Assembly: GCF_014287815.1 (NCBI RefSeq)
Contig: NZ_JACOOQ010000016.1
Location: 1 to 64,000 of the forward strand
Source of the DNA: Clostridium lentum
GTDB lineage: Bacteria > Bacillota > Clostridia > Clostridiales > Clostridiaceae
Direction of reading: 5' to 3'
DNA length: 64,000 nucleotides
The position numbers and the translations under genes were made by a program. Under the pieces are notes generated by a model. That model searched no databases. It saw only the letters and a list, made by a program, of their open reading frames with translations, and was not told where the DNA came from. Each line of letters begins with the position of its first letter. Position 1 is the first letter of the stretch. This document shows positions 35,971-46,190 of this stretch, piece after piece.

Positions 35971-35998
35971 ATTTCGCTAAATACCTATTTAGCGAAAT
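35971..35998. repeat. 28-bp perfect palindrome upstream of tyrosine recombinase
   Basis: ATTTCGCTAAATA (35971-35983), CC, TATTTAGCGAAAT (35986-35998). The 13-base arms are perfect and no T tail follows, so it is not an ordinary terminator. Its length equals that of a Xer site, but the arms do not look like dif. It could be an operator or a recombination site for the adjacent enzyme. Confidence 0.55.
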
Positions 35999-36006
35999 TC
36001 GTATTA

Positions 36007-36049
36007 TTGAATTATAAAAACCTCTATGATATAATAAAATAGAGGTTTT
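36007..36049 (+). promoter_or_regulatory. Recombinase promoter with -10 inside a hairpin loop
   Basis: TTGAAT (36007-36012) and TATAAT (36030-36035) are 17 bases apart. AAAACCTCTA (36017-36026) and TAGAGGTTTT (36040-36049) flank the -10 as a perfect inverted repeat, a likely operator arrangement. Confidence 0.6.
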
Positions 36050-36073
36050 ATAGCTTATAATGGAGGTATACAA

Positions 36074-37450
36074 TTGACATTAAAACGAACTTCAAATAAT
36101 AATTATTCTAACTTTTCATATACTAGTGAAGTAAACAAACTATTAAATGTTACATTAAATAAGCGAGATGAAAGTAAATTAAAACAAGTATATGCTAATT
36201 TCAATAATTTAGAGTCTTCTCGTAGTTACGAACCAATCATAAAGGATTTATATATCCTTACTGAAAAGCATCATTTAACCACTAAGCAATTATCTGAAAT
36301 TTATAAAATTGGAGTAAGAAGCATTCAAAAATGGCTTAAAGAATTAGGCCTTAATAGGTCTATAGCTAAAGCTCATAAAGTTACTAATAAAAGTACTGTT
36401 AATAAAAAAAATATAGATATTGAATTGTTGTGTGCCAATGTATCAGATGTACCTCGAATTAATAAATTTGGTATAGAAATTGAAGAAAAAGAGAATCTAC
36501 CTATGCTAGTAAAGGATTTTTTAAATTATTTAGAAACAATCAAAGGTAAATCAATCAATACTATAAACGCTTATAAAACAGATTTATCTGTCTTTTTTAA
36601 GTTTATAAAGGTTTATAAAGGGTATCAATTAGATGATAATATTCAATTTATAGATATACCAATTGATGATATCAATAGTGATTTTATAAAATCAATTAAG
36701 TTAACTGATATGTATGCATTCTTATCTTATGCTGAAAAACAAAGAAACAATAGTAATTATGCAAGAGCTAGAAAAGTAGCAACTTTAAAGTCATTTTATA
36801 ATTATCTTCACAATAAAGCTAAGGTTATTCAATTTAATGCTGCAGCTGAGTTGGAATCGCCGAAGATCAATGAAAGGCACCCTATTTATTTAACATTAGA
36901 TCAAAGTATCGAACTTCTTGATTCATTAGATAAGTCTAATAAAAATTATGAAAGAGATTACTGTATTTTGGTTTTCTTTCTTAACTGTGGCTTAAGAGTT
37001 TCTGAATTATGTAGCATTGAAATTAACAAGATTAAAAGCGACACTTTAACTATAATCGGCAAAGGAAATAAAGAAAGGACTATTTACCTTAATTCGGTAT
37101 GTATTAAAGCTTTAGAGCAATATTTATCTGTCAGAGATGATTCTAAAGCAATATCTAAAAATAAGAATTACTTATTTTTATCAGCTAGAAATACACCTAT
37201 TAATAAGAGAACTGTCGAAATATTAGTTAAAAAGCATATTTCAAATGCTGGATTTACCAACGCTAAGTATACTCCTCATAAGTTAAGACATACAGCAGCA
37301 ACACTTATGTATAAGCATGGTAATGTTGATATAAGGAGTTTACAAAACATATTAGGACATGAAAGTATATCTACAACGCAAATTTACACTCATGTTGATG
37401 AGGAGCAATTAAGAGATGCTGTAAATTCTAATCCTCTTTCTAATTTGTAA
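36074..37450 (+). CDS. Tyrosine recombinase with extra N-terminal HTH region
   Basis: This 458-residue protein starts at TTG six bases after GGAGGT. The C-terminal catalytic domain has all the expected residues: R in NCGLRVSELCS, K in IGKGNKERT, HxxR in PHKLRHTAA, H in LGHESISTTQ and the nucleophile Y in IYTHV. A SAM-like core-binding domain lies at about 145-265. The first 140 residues are additional to XerC/D and include a helix-turn-helix (LTTKQLSEIYKIGVRSIQKW). It lies beside lexA and is flanked by terminators, with no phage genes nearby, so a chromosomal housekeeping or conserved role is more likely than an integrase of a present element. Confidence 0.88.
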   Translation: MTLKRTSNNNYSNFSYTSEVNKLLNVTLNKRDESKLKQVYANFNNLESSRSYEPIIKDLYILTEKHHLTTKQLSEIYKIGVRSIQKWLKELGLNRSIAKAHKVTNKSTVNKKNIDIELLCANVSDVPRINKFGIEIEEKENLPMLVKDFLNYLETIKGKSINTINAYKTDLSVFFKFIKVYKGYQLDDNIQFIDIPIDDINSDFIKSIKLTDMYAFLSYAEKQRNNSNYARARKVATLKSFYNYLHNKAKVIQFNAAAELESPKINERHPIYLTLDQSIELLDSLDKSNKNYERDYCILVFFLNCGLRVSELCSIEINKIKSDTLTIIGKGNKERTIYLNSVCIKALEQYLSVRDDSKAISKNKNYLFLSARNTPINKRTVEILVKKHISNAGFTNAKYTPHKLRHTAATLMYKHGNVDIRSLQNILGHESISTTQIYTHVDEEQLRDAVNSNPLSNL

Positions 37451-37497
37451 ATAATAAAAAACTATATCACTTAATGTAATATAGTTTTTTATTATTT
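37450..37497. terminator. Bidirectional terminator
   Basis: AATAATAAAAAACTATAT and ATATAGTTTTTTATTATT form an 18-bp perfect stem between the recombinase gene and the convergent small gene. Confidence 0.88.
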
Positions 37498-37500
37498 ATC

Positions 37501-37890
37501 TTATTTTTTATTTTTTAAAGAAACTGTTCTTAATCCTGGATATAATTCGATAGTTGAATCTTCTAATGATTCTTCTTCATCTAACCCTATATCATCAAGA
37601 TACACAATGTTTTCAAAAGCATCTACATAATCATCTTCAAGATAATTTTCTAAATCTACAGAATATTCTGCTTCATTTGATTCTATATGTAAATCAAGAG
37701 CTGTATCCATTGCTTTTTTAAGTTCTTCTTCGATAAATTTATTTTCTTCAACATTTTTAGATATATCTTCAATTTTTATAGCTCTAATATCAACACCTGC
37801 TTCTTCTAAGCATTTACCACAGTTATCACATATCTTTCCACCAGGAATTAAATCACAGTAATCATCTTCAGTATATTTATTGTTGCTCAT
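37501..37890 (-). CDS. Acidic protein with N-terminal Cys motif, unknown function
   Basis: This 129-residue, very acidic protein (many D and E) has a short metal-binding-like motif near the N terminus: C12 followed by GGKICDNCGKC, four cysteines that could hold zinc or an iron-sulfur cluster. The rest is helical and acidic without recognised domains. GAGGTGA precedes the ATG. It is divergent from lexA, sharing its 137-base upstream region, so the SOS box there might also affect it. Similar clostridial proteins exist as uncharacterised conserved genes. Confidence 0.75.
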   Translation of the reverse strand: MSNNKYTEDDYCDLIPGGKICDNCGKCLEEAGVDIRAIKIEDISKNVEENKFIEEELKKAMDTALDLHIESNEAEYSVDLENYLEDDYVDAFENIVYLDDIGLDEEESLEDSTIELYPGLRTVSLKNKK

Positions 37891-37961
37891 AATATCACCT
37901 CAACTTAATTAACTTTTATATTCTATCAAAGTATTGTATAAATTTCAATAGTTATTTTATA

Positions 37962-38000
37962 GAACATTCGTTTGATATTAAATTTACAGTATGTTATAAT
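37962..38000 (+). promoter_or_regulatory. lexA promoter with SOS box
   Basis: TTGATA (37972-37977) and TATAAT (37995-38000) are 17 bases apart. GAACATTCGTTT (37962-37973) overlaps the -35 and fits GAACnnnnGTTy, so LexA should repress its own gene. Confidence 0.85.
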
Positions 38001-38027
38001 ACAATTACTAAAGTGAGGTGTTAAAAG

Positions 38028-38630
38028 ATGAGCGAGTTAAATGATAAGCAATTATTGATATATGAATTTTTAAAAGATTTTACAAGCGAAAAAGGATATC
38101 CACCGACTGTTAGGGAAATATGTAAGGCTGTTGGACTTAAGTCAACATCTTCGGTTCATGGACATTTAAAGCATCTTGAAAAAGAAGGATTAATAAAAAG
38201 AGATCCTACAAAACCTAGAGCATTAGAAATAGTTGATTCTGTTGTTAAGAAAGAAATGATCAATGTACCAATTATCGGAAGAGTAACTGCTGGACTTCCT
38301 ATACTAGCTAATGAAAATATCGAGGATTCTTTTCCACTACCATTAGATTACGTTAAGCATAATAATGATTTATTTATGCTTAAAATAAGTGGTAGTAGTA
38401 TGATTAAAGCAGGTATACTTGATGGAGATTTTGCGATAATTGAAAGAACTCAAACTGCATCTAATGGTGATAAGATTGTTGCCTTAATAGAAAATGAAGC
38501 AACACTTAAAACATTCTATAGAGAAAATGATCATATACGATTGCAGCCAGAAAATGATGAGATGGAACCAATTATAGTTGATAATTGCAGTATACTTGGT
38601 AAGCTTATAGGTATATATAGAACATATTAA
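38028..38630 (+). CDS. lexA: LexA repressor
   Basis: This 200-residue repressor has a complete layout: winged-helix DNA-binding domain (1-70), the Ala88-Gly89 cleavage site in RVTAGLP, the catalytic Ser124 (SGSSM) and Lys161 (EATLK) of the S24 autoprotease. RecA filaments stimulate self-cleavage, which opens the SOS genes. AGTGAGGTG precedes the ATG. The same operator type is found before recA and before the LexA-Nudix gene at 3211, which makes a small SOS regulon visible in this window. Confidence 0.97.
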   Translation: MSELNDKQLLIYEFLKDFTSEKGYPPTVREICKAVGLKSTSSVHGHLKHLEKEGLIKRDPTKPRALEIVDSVVKKEMINVPIIGRVTAGLPILANENIEDSFPLPLDYVKHNNDLFMLKISGSSMIKAGILDGDFAIIERTQTASNGDKIVALIENEATLKTFYRENDHIRLQPENDEMEPIIVDNCSILGKLIGIYRTY

Positions 38631-38661
38631 AAAAGAGAACCCCATTTAAGTTCTCTTTTTT
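38629..38661. terminator. Bidirectional terminator between lexA and the convergent PLP-enzyme gene
   Basis: AAAAAAGAGAAC pairs with GTTCTCTTTTTT. Confidence 0.9.
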
Positions 38662-38672
38662 AATACTTAAAA

Positions 38673-39950
38673 TTATATTATGTTATTTAAAGCTAATAAT
38701 ACACCTATTTTTGCATGATCAAATGTTAATCCACCTTGTAAATATGCAATATAAGGCTCCCTAATTGGTGCATCAGCAGATAATTCTATTGAAGAACCTT
38801 GAATAAATGCTCCTGCTGCCATAATTACCTCATCTGTATATCCAGGCATTGCCCATGGTTCACATTCAACAAATGAATCAATTGGTGAACCTTTTTGAAT
38901 ACCCTTACAGAAGTTAATAAGGTTTTCTTTATTCCCAAATTTAATAGCTTGTATTATATCACTTCTCTTATCTGTATATTTTGGTAATACTTCAAATCCA
39001 GCAAGTTCCATAATTCTTGAGCAGAAGATTGCTCCTTTAACAGCTTCCATTGCTATATGAGGTGCTAGGAATAACCCTTGGAACAATTGTCTCATTACAC
39101 CGAAAGTAGAACCACATTCTCCTCCTATTCCTGGAGTTGTTAATCTGTAGCTGGCTTGTTCAACATACTTTGATTTACCTACAATATATCCACCTGTTGG
39201 TGCAATACCACCACCAGCATTTTTAATTAATGAACCAGCAATTAAGTCAGCTCCCACATCAGTTGGCTCAATTGTATCAATAAATTCACCATAGCAGTTA
39301 TCAACAAATACTACTACATCTTCTCTAATTGATTTAACTACCTTGATTATTTCTCCTAGCTCTGATACTAAAAATGAGTTTCTCCAACCATACCCTGTAC
39401 TTCTTTGAATATGTACAAGCTTTATGCTGTTATCTTCTTTTAAAACTTCTGTTATTTTTTCAACATCAAATTTTCCATTTAATAGGTCTACTTGTTTATA
39501 TTTTACACCATATTCTCTAAGAGAGCCGATGTTTTCCTTATCATTGATACCAATTATATTATGTAATGTGTCATATGGAGTGCCTGAAATACATACCATC
39601 GTATCCCCTGTTTTTAAATTACCCATTAAAGCACATCCTATGGCATGAGTTCCATTTACGAAATGTGGTCTAACTAAAGCGCTTTCTGCATTGAATACCC
39701 TTGCATATACTTTGTCTAGAGCTTCTCTTCCTATATCATCATATCCATATCCTGATGAATTAGTAAAATGAGAATCACTTATTCTTTCTTCTTGAAAAGC
39801 ATGTAAAACCTTCAATTGATTATATTCTCTTATTTCATCATAAACCTTTAATTGATCTTCAATGTCATTTAATGCTTGTTTATATAACTCAAAAACATTA
39901 TGCTTTATCTTATACTTATTAACTAGTAAGTCTTCCGCTAAATTAATCAT
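38673..39950 (-). CDS. PLP-dependent enzyme, YnbB/aluminium-resistance (COG4100) family
   Basis: This 425-residue protein has the Cys/Met-metabolism PLP fold. LVRPHFVNGTHAIGCALMG near residue 95 binds the cofactor; VFVDNCYGEF holds the aspartate that contacts the pyridine nitrogen; AGSLIKNAGGGIAPTGGY carries the Schiff-base lysine. The family is annotated as methionine gamma-lyase-like or aluminium resistance protein, but its true substrate is not established. It is close to hfq and miaA, matching the Bacillus ynbB neighbourhood. GGAGGAT precedes the ATG. Confidence 0.9.
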   Translation of the reverse strand: MINLAEDLLVNKYKIKHNVFELYKQALNDIEDQLKVYDEIREYNQLKVLHAFQEERISDSHFTNSSGYGYDDIGREALDKVYARVFNAESALVRPHFVNGTHAIGCALMGNLKTGDTMVCISGTPYDTLHNIIGINDKENIGSLREYGVKYKQVDLLNGKFDVEKITEVLKEDNSIKLVHIQRSTGYGWRNSFLVSELGEIIKVVKSIREDVVVFVDNCYGEFIDTIEPTDVGADLIAGSLIKNAGGGIAPTGGYIVGKSKYVEQASYRLTTPGIGGECGSTFGVMRQLFQGLFLAPHIAMEAVKGAIFCSRIMELAGFEVLPKYTDKRSDIIQAIKFGNKENLINFCKGIQKGSPIDSFVECEPWAMPGYTDEVIMAAGAFIQGSSIELSADAPIREPYIAYLQGGLTFDHAKIGVLLALNNII

Positions 39951-40018
39951 ATTTATCCTCCATTATCTTGTTACTATGACTATTATATATAATTAATTTG
40001 TAAATATAAAGTATTTAT

Positions 40019-40045
40019 ATAAAAAAAGATGAAAGATTAACCTTC
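40019..40045 (-). terminator. Terminator overlapping the end of hfq
   Basis: On the minus strand AAGATGAA and TTCATCTT flank a short loop that includes the hfq stop codon, followed by seven T. Confidence 0.75.
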
Positions 40046-40294
40046 ATCTTCTTTACCATATTCATTACCCTCTGCAAATAAAATAGGCTTGTTTGGAGAA
40101 ATTGTAGTTATTGCATGTTTATAAACCATCATTTGTTTACCTTCAGAATCTAATATAACTGTAAAATTATCAAATCCTTTTACTAGTCCTTTTAGAAGAA
40201 ACCCATTGGTTAAATATATAGATACTAGCATTTTGCTTTTTCTTGCACCATTAAGAAAAATATCCTGTAAATTATTTTGTTGTTTATTCAACAT
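40037..40294 (-). CDS. hfq: RNA chaperone Hfq
   Basis: This 85-residue protein has the Sm1 motif ([21 protein letters not shown]) and the Sm2 motif with [10 protein letters not shown], the Hfq version of YKHA. As a hexamer it binds U-rich and A-rich RNA. The conserved N-terminal LQDIFLN is present. ATG 40294 follows GGAGGTGG; an upstream start at 40306 would overlap that site. It is downstream of miaA in the mutS-mutL-miaA-hfq order. A short acidic tail (GKEDEG) ends it. Confidence 0.96.
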   Translation of the reverse strand: MLNKQQNNLQDIFLNGARKSKMLVSIYLTNGFLLKGLVKGFDNFTVILDSEGKQMMVYKHAITTISPNKPILFAEGNEYGKEDEG

Positions 40295-40341
40295 AACCAC
40301 CTCCATAATATAGCAATATGTTAATTAAAATTATAACGCTA

Positions 40342-41268
40342 TTACCTATTAATGTCATTAATTATTTTATTTAAAATCTCATCATCAGACATATAGTCCT
40401 TATTCAAAAATATTGCTCTTGGATCCTTTCTAAACCAAGTAAGTTGTCTTTTTGCATAATTTCTAGAACCTTGCTTAACCATCTCCTTGCTTTCTTCTAA
40501 AGTAATTAATCCATCTAAATACAATAACACTTCTTTGTAACCTATTCCTTGCATTGACTGCATAGAAGAAGTATACCCTAATTTCTTTAAATTAATACAT
40601 TCAACAAGTAATCCCTTTTCATACATAATTTCTACTCTTTTATTTATTCTCTCATAAAGCTTTGTTCTATCCATATTTAATACAAAATAATGTACATCAT
40701 ATTTGCTTTTATATAAATTATCACCGGCATTATATGAGCTAAAAGGCTTACCAGTAAGCTTATATACCTCTAAAGCTCTAATGACCCTTTTTCTGTTATT
40801 AGGATGAATAGACTCATAACTTATAGGATCTATTTCTTTTAACATGTTATGGACATATTCTGCTCCCTCTTTATCTATAAGTTTATTTAATTCTTCTCTA
40901 TATTCATCGTCCTTTTCAGATTCTGTGAAATTCATATTACAAGTCAAAGCATTAATATATAAACCAGTCCCACCAGTAAGGATAGGAAGTTTTCCTCTTC
41001 TTAATATGTCTTCTATAGCTTTTTCTGCCCTCTCCTTATAATCTGCAACAGAAAAAGCTATATCTGGTGAAACTACATCTAACATATGATGTTTTACTCC
41101 CAGCATTTCTTCTTCTTTTATTTTAGCTGAACCTATATCCATGCCTTTATAAATCTGCATAGAATCAGTAGAAATTATTTCACCATTCAAGGCTTTTGCC
41201 AGTCTAATTGATAGTTCTGTTTTACCTACTGCTGTTGGACCAGCTAGCACTAAGATTTTATCTTTCAT
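40342..41268 (-). CDS. miaA: tRNA dimethylallyltransferase MiaA
   Basis: This 308-residue enzyme transfers a dimethylallyl group to A37 of tRNAs reading UNN codons. [11 protein letters not shown] is the P-loop, [15 protein letters not shown] the substrate region, and TGGTGLYI and the [12 protein letters not shown] segment are family hallmarks. The modification is completed by MiaB, encoded at 46698-48074. It lies 12 bases downstream of mutL in the same transcript. Confidence 0.96.
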   Translation of the reverse strand: MKDKILVLAGPTAVGKTELSIRLAKALNGEIISTDSMQIYKGMDIGSAKIKEEEMLGVKHHMLDVVSPDIAFSVADYKERAEKAIEDILRRGKLPILTGGTGLYINALTCNMNFTESEKDDEYREELNKLIDKEGAEYVHNMLKEIDPISYESIHPNNRKRVIRALEVYKLTGKPFSSYNAGDNLYKSKYDVHYFVLNMDRTKLYERINKRVEIMYEKGLLVECINLKKLGYTSSMQSMQGIGYKEVLLYLDGLITLEESKEMVKQGSRNYAKRQLTWFRKDPRAIFLNKDYMSDDEILNKIINDINR

Positions 41269-41280
41269 ATATTTTCCTTT

Positions 41281-43230
41281 CTAAACAATCCTTCTAAATT
41301 TTTTATCTAATTCATAATTGGTCATTTTTATAATTATTGGCCTTCCATGTGGACAATGGAAAGGATCTTCAATATATCTTAATTGCTCAATTAGCTCTTT
41401 CATTTCTATTTCAGTAAGATAATCATTAGCTTTTACTGCAGCTCTACAGGCCATTGAAGCAATTTTATTTATCTTAACTTCAACAGTCTTTCCACTTCCC
41501 ATATTCTTTAGGTTGTCTATCATATCTAAGAACAGTTTTTTAGAGTCCAGCTTTCCTAAGAAATAAGGAACCTCTTTTAAAGAAATTGTATTGTCACCAA
41601 ATTCATCGATGATAAAACCAGACTCTTCAAAAAGATTCTTATTTTCAATATAGCATTCATAATCATCCATGGACATTTCGAGTACCATCGGGATTAATAA
41701 AGGCTGAATAATAGTATTCTTATTTTCGATATCATTTCGATATTTTTCGAATAGGATTTTTTCATGAGCTGCATGCTGATCAATTATATATAGACAATCT
41801 AAATATTCTGCCAAGATATATGTTTTATTAAATTGACCAATAACCCTTAAGTCTGCAAATTTTGCCACTGGAACTTTTTTATCCATACTCTTTTTGATTT
41901 CACTTTTTTCTTCATTAGAGTTTTCCTTATGAGAGTTGTTATATAAAATTTCTTCCTTCTCAAAATTTTGCTCAACATATTCATCATTTTTAATGAAGTT
42001 TTTAGCCTCTTTAGCAGCTTTTAATTCATTATAGATATTCTCTTCCTTTTTAATATCATTCATAGTTACAGAACTATATATATCATTTATAGAAGGTTCC
42101 TTTAGTAAGCTGTTTTTTGTTTCAAGTAAATCTATCTGTTCTCTTTTCTCAACATTTATAAGTTCTTCTTTTAGCAATAAAGGACTTTGAATATTAACAT
42201 TTAGTTGTTCTTGATGAATTGCAAAACTATTGAATACATCATTCTTCAAAGCACTATGAACAGTATCAAAAACAGCCTTAAAAATCATTCTTTCATCTTT
42301 AAATTTTATTTCTGCTTTTGTTGGGTGAATATTTACATCTATATTATCAGCAGGAATATCAATAAACAATACAAAGAAAGGAAACTTATTTACTGTTGAG
42401 AAAGATTTAAAAGCATTTTCCACAGCAGCAACAACAGTTTTATTCTTAATATATCTATTATTTACATATATACTTTGATTATTTCTAGACCCACGTGCAA
42501 TAGATTCTCTTCCAACATATCCATATATCCTAATATAACTGTCTTCATGATTAGAGAATTCTATTATATCTTCATAAATTGTTTTACCATAAATAGTTCT
42601 AATAGTAGATGCTAAATTATTATCTCCATAAGTTAAAAGAGTCTTTTTTTTATTATTGAATAGTTTAAAAGAAATATTAGGATAAGAAAGAGCTATTCTT
42701 GTGACAATATCATTGGCAAGAGATCCTTCTCTAGATGGAGTCTTTAAAAACTTCTTTCTAGCAGGAACATTGAAGAATAGATTTCTCACTTCCATAATTG
42801 AACCATTATTCATCCCTATATCATTGATTGATAATATTTCACCAGCAGAAATGGATACTTCCTTACCAAAATTGGCATCGGCAGTCTTACTTCTAAAGTT
42901 AACCTCAGAAACAGAGGCAATAGAAGGCAGCGCTTCTCCTCTGAATCCTAAAGTATTAATATGATATATATCATCCACAGATACAATCTTTGATGTAGCA
43001 TGAGGCAAGAATGCTTTCGAAATATCATCTGCATAAATTCCAGAACCATTATCTATAACACGAATTAATTTTATTCCACCTTCTTCTATTTCAATGGTGA
43101 TATTTTTAGCACCTGCATCAATGGAGTTTTCTACTAACTCTTTTACTACTGAGGCTGGTCTCTCTACAACCTCACCAGCAGCAATTTTATTAGAAGTATG
43201 CTCATCTAATATATTTATTCTTTTCATCAT
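41281..43230 (-). CDS. mutL: DNA mismatch repair protein MutL
   Basis: This 649-residue protein has a GHKL ATPase domain (IAAGEVVERPASVVKELVEN, DNGSGI, TLGFRGEALPSI) and a C-terminal endonuclease domain with DQHAAHEKILFEK, the DQHA(X)2E(X)4E nicking motif, plus CPHGRP, which helps bind zinc. It is therefore the nicking type of MutL used where no MutH exists. A charged linker (about 340-450) joins the parts. GAGG precedes two adjacent ATGs (43230 and 43227). It begins 10 bases after the mutS stop, so the pair is an operon. Confidence 0.97.
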   Translation of the reverse strand: MMKRINILDEHTSNKIAAGEVVERPASVVKELVENSIDAGAKNITIEIEEGGIKLIRVIDNGSGIYADDISKAFLPHATSKIVSVDDIYHINTLGFRGEALPSIASVSEVNFRSKTADANFGKEVSISAGEILSINDIGMNNGSIMEVRNLFFNVPARKKFLKTPSREGSLANDIVTRIALSYPNISFKLFNNKKKTLLTYGDNNLASTIRTIYGKTIYEDIIEFSNHEDSYIRIYGYVGRESIARGSRNNQSIYVNNRYIKNKTVVAAVENAFKSFSTVNKFPFFVLFIDIPADNIDVNIHPTKAEIKFKDERMIFKAVFDTVHSALKNDVFNSFAIHQEQLNVNIQSPLLLKEELINVEKREQIDLLETKNSLLKEPSINDIYSSVTMNDIKKEENIYNELKAAKEAKNFIKNDEYVEQNFEKEEILYNNSHKENSNEEKSEIKKSMDKKVPVAKFADLRVIGQFNKTYILAEYLDCLYIIDQHAAHEKILFEKYRNDIENKNTIIQPLLIPMVLEMSMDDYECYIENKNLFEESGFIIDEFGDNTISLKEVPYFLGKLDSKKLFLDMIDNLKNMGSGKTVEVKINKIASMACRAAVKANDYLTEIEMKELIEQLRYIEDPFHCPHGRPIIIKMTNYELDKKFRRIV

Positions 43231-43240
43231 AGTACCTCAC

Positions 43241-45958
43241 TTACATATTCTTAGATTTTTGTACTATTTCAAAGAGTTTATTCATTGCAGCAAGAGGTGT
43301 CATCGTCATTATTTCAATACTAGCAATTTCTTTAAGAAAAGCTTCCTTTTCAATCATTGCAAAATCTATTTGTATTGTATCATTAGTTTCTACAGTCACT
43401 TTTTCTTCTTTTTTAGAATCTTTTTCTAAATCTACCACAGCTTCTTGTTTAGTCTCCACTACAGTTTCCTTGATTTCTTCTGCAACGTTCTCTTCGGCCA
43501 TAAACTTTCTTTTGTTACTTTGTTCACTTAACAATTCATGACTTTCATCAAAGGATTTTTCTCCTTCTAACTTATGTAGAATTTCCTTTGCTCTTTCAAT
43601 AACACCTTCTGGTAACCCTGCTAGTTTAGCAACCTCAATACCATATGATTGGTCAGCACCACCTTCCACAATTTTTCTTAGGAAAATTACTTCACCAAGT
43701 TTTTCAGTTACAGCAACTGAATAATTCTTAACCCCTTCAATAACACCTTCTAATTTAGTAAGCTCATGATAATGAGTAGCAAATAAAGTGTTACATTTTA
43801 ATGTTTCCTTATTACACATATATTCTATTACTGACCAAGCGATACTTAATCCATCATATGTAGATGTTCCTCTTCCAACTTCATCTAATAAAACTAAACT
43901 CTTAGAAGTTGCATTCTTTAAGATATTTGATACTTCCCACATTTCCACCATGAAAGTAGACTTACCACCTGCTAAGTCATCTGATGCTCCTATTCTTGTA
44001 AATATCTTATCAGAAATAGAAATATTGGCACTGTTTGCTGGAACAAATGATCCTATTTGCGCCATTAAATTAATTAGAGCCACTTGTCTCATGTAAGTAG
44101 ATTTACCAGCCATATTAGGTCCAGTAATAAGAAGAAACCTATCTTTCTTTCTATTTAAATGTGTATCATTACAAATAAATTCACCTTTATCAATTACTTT
44201 TTCTACAACAGGGTGACGTCCTTCTTTTATTTCAAAAATTCCCTCTTCGTTAATTTGTGGTTTTACATAATTATTTTCTAAGGCAATAATAGCCATAGTT
44301 GAAATTACATCTAACGATGATATTATGTTAGCAGTCTTTTTAAGTCTAGATATTTCTTTTTCTACTTTATCTCTTACTTCAACAAATAACTTATATTCTA
44401 AAGCAATAAGTTTTTCTTCAGCACCTAATATTTTTTCTTCCATAACCTTTAACTCTTCAGTAATGAATCTTTCAGCATTAGCAAGAGTTTGCTTTCTTAT
44501 ATAACGCCCTTCAGGAATAGTAGCATAATTTGCTTTAGATATCTCTATATAATAACCAAATACTTTATTATAGCCAACTTTTAATGAACGGATACCAGTA
44601 AATTCTCTTTCTTTATTTTCAAGTTCAGCAATCCACTGTTTACCATTAAGCTTTGCACTTCTAAGTTCATCTACTTGGGCAGAATATCCATTATTAATTA
44701 TATTTCCTTCTTTTACTGATATTGAAGGATCAGCAATAATTGCTAAGTTTAATAATTCATTTAAATCATCTAATGTATCTAATGAATTATACCATTCCTT
44801 TAGTAATGGTGCATTTAATCCATTTAAAACAGCTTTTATAGATGGCAGTTTTTGTAATGATGATTTTAATGAAACTAAATCTCTAGCATTAACATTCTTA
44901 TTAGAAATCTTACCTACAATTCTTTCTATATCATAAACATCCTTAAGAGCTTCTCTAATTTCCTCATTTATATATGTGTTATTATATAATTCTTCTACAG
45001 ATGTTAATCTATTTTCAATTTCATCCTTCTTTATTAATGGTTCTTCGATCCACTTTCTTAGAGTTCTTCCTCCCATTGCAGTGGCAGTCTTATCTAAAAC
45101 CCAAATAAGACTTCCCTTTTTAGTCTTATCCCTTAAGTTTTCAGTAAGTTCTAAGTTTCTTCTAGAACTACTGTCAATTGACATATAGTTTATAATGTCA
45201 TATGTCTCTAAAAGATTTATATTAGATAAACTTATCTTTTGTGTTTCTAATATGTATTTTAATAATGTAGAAGAAGCTTTCTTTGCTCTCTTATCAAGAT
45301 TTTTTAAATCTAAAGATGTGAATTGAGCTATCATTTCTTCATCACTACAAGAAAAGTCATTGAAGTCCTTAATAGTAACTAAAGCGTTACTTATACCTTT
45401 AATATCATTTTCTAAGTTTTCATAAATACTCTTATCTATAAGAATTTCTTTTGGTGAAATTTTTGATATTTCATCTAGAAGGCTTGCCTTAGAAACAGTA
45501 AATGATGTTGTTTTAAATTCACCAGTGGAAATATCTGAAGAGGATACACCATATATGCCATCTTCTTCATAAATAGATAATATATATACATTTTTGTATT
45601 CTTCTTCAGTTGTATTTTCTATAAAAGTACCTGGTGTAATAACTTTAATTACATCTCTTTTAACTATACCTTTAGTAGCTGCAGGATCTTCAACTTGTTC
45701 ACCAATGGCAACCTTATATCCTTTATTAACTAATTTAGATATATATGAAGCTGCAGCATGGAATGGAATTCCACACATTGGTGCTCTTTCTTCCAAACCA
45801 CATTCTCTACCTGTTAAAACAAGTTCTAATTCTTTCGATGCTATCTTCGCATCTTCAAAAAACATTTCATAAAAGTCACCTAATCTATAAAAAAGAATAC
45901 AATCTTCATATCTTTCTTTTATTTCAACGTATTGTCTCATCATAGGCGTTAATGCCAT
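43241..45958 (-). CDS. mutS: DNA mismatch repair protein MutS
   Basis: This 905-residue protein has the mismatch-reading Phe-x-Glu element in DFYEMFFED near the N terminus, the lever and clamp domains, and the ABC ATPase with [13 protein letters not shown] (Walker A) and [15 protein letters not shown] low-complexity insert rich in E and V (about 825-870) lies before the final helix-turn-helix region, longer than in many MutS1 proteins. GGAGGGATGT lies before the ATG. A perfect palindrome 23 bases upstream may affect expression. Confidence 0.97.
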   Translation of the reverse strand: MALTPMMRQYVEIKERYEDCILFYRLGDFYEMFFEDAKIASKELELVLTGRECGLEERAPMCGIPFHAAASYISKLVNKGYKVAIGEQVEDPAATKGIVKRDVIKVITPGTFIENTTEEEYKNVYILSIYEEDGIYGVSSSDISTGEFKTTSFTVSKASLLDEISKISPKEILIDKSIYENLENDIKGISNALVTIKDFNDFSCSDEEMIAQFTSLDLKNLDKRAKKASSTLLKYILETQKISLSNINLLETYDIINYMSIDSSSRRNLELTENLRDKTKKGSLIWVLDKTATAMGGRTLRKWIEEPLIKKDEIENRLTSVEELYNNTYINEEIREALKDVYDIERIVGKISNKNVNARDLVSLKSSLQKLPSIKAVLNGLNAPLLKEWYNSLDTLDDLNELLNLAIIADPSISVKEGNIINNGYSAQVDELRSAKLNGKQWIAELENKEREFTGIRSLKVGYNKVFGYYIEISKANYATIPEGRYIRKQTLANAERFITEELKVMEEKILGAEEKLIALEYKLFVEVRDKVEKEISRLKKTANIISSLDVISTMAIIALENNYVKPQINEEGIFEIKEGRHPVVEKVIDKGEFICNDTHLNRKKDRFLLITGPNMAGKSTYMRQVALINLMAQIGSFVPANSANISISDKIFTRIGASDDLAGGKSTFMVEMWEVSNILKNATSKSLVLLDEVGRGTSTYDGLSIAWSVIEYMCNKETLKCNTLFATHYHELTKLEGVIEGVKNYSVAVTEKLGEVIFLRKIVEGGADQSYGIEVAKLAGLPEGVIERAKEILHKLEGEKSFDESHELLSEQSNKRKFMAEENVAEEIKETVVETKQEAVVDLEKDSKKEEKVTVETNDTIQIDFAMIEKEAFLKEIASIEIMTMTPLAAMNKLFEIVQKSKNM

Positions 45959-45980
45959 GATACATCCCTCCTAGTAATTT

Positions 45981-45998
45981 TCAAGGTATATACCTTGA
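45981..45998. promoter_or_regulatory. 18-bp perfect palindrome upstream of mutS
   Basis: TCAAGGTATATACCTTGA lies just before the mutS ribosome binding site. It may be a protein operator or a leader hairpin. Confidence 0.5.
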
Positions 45999-46190
45999 TT
46001 TTTAGCCATTTTATAAAATAAATTATACATTATTACAAAAAAAATATAAAGGAAATAAGACTAAACAAATTTATCTAAAATCATTGTATAATTATTCAGA
46101 TACATCCTCGGATATTTGTATACAAATTGCTAATTATTCACTTATCATTAATATTTATACATGATATTGAAATAAGTTTTACCATAAAAT

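Larger units (their letters stand above)
35721..36073. other. Gene-free AT-rich stretch before the recombinase gene
   Basis: Bases 35721-35970 are about 85-90 percent A+T with no reading frame. The right part carries the palindrome at 35971-35998, the recombinase promoter and a hairpin. Confidence 0.6.

Noticed and set aside
35971..35998. A chromosomal dif site
   Set aside because: The length fits, but the arms do not resemble known Xer arms and the two-base centre is too short for a Xer crossover region.
42205..42399. Plus-strand frames inside mutL, mutS and other minus-strand genes
   Set aside because: They are mirror frames of well-supported genes, without start signals.
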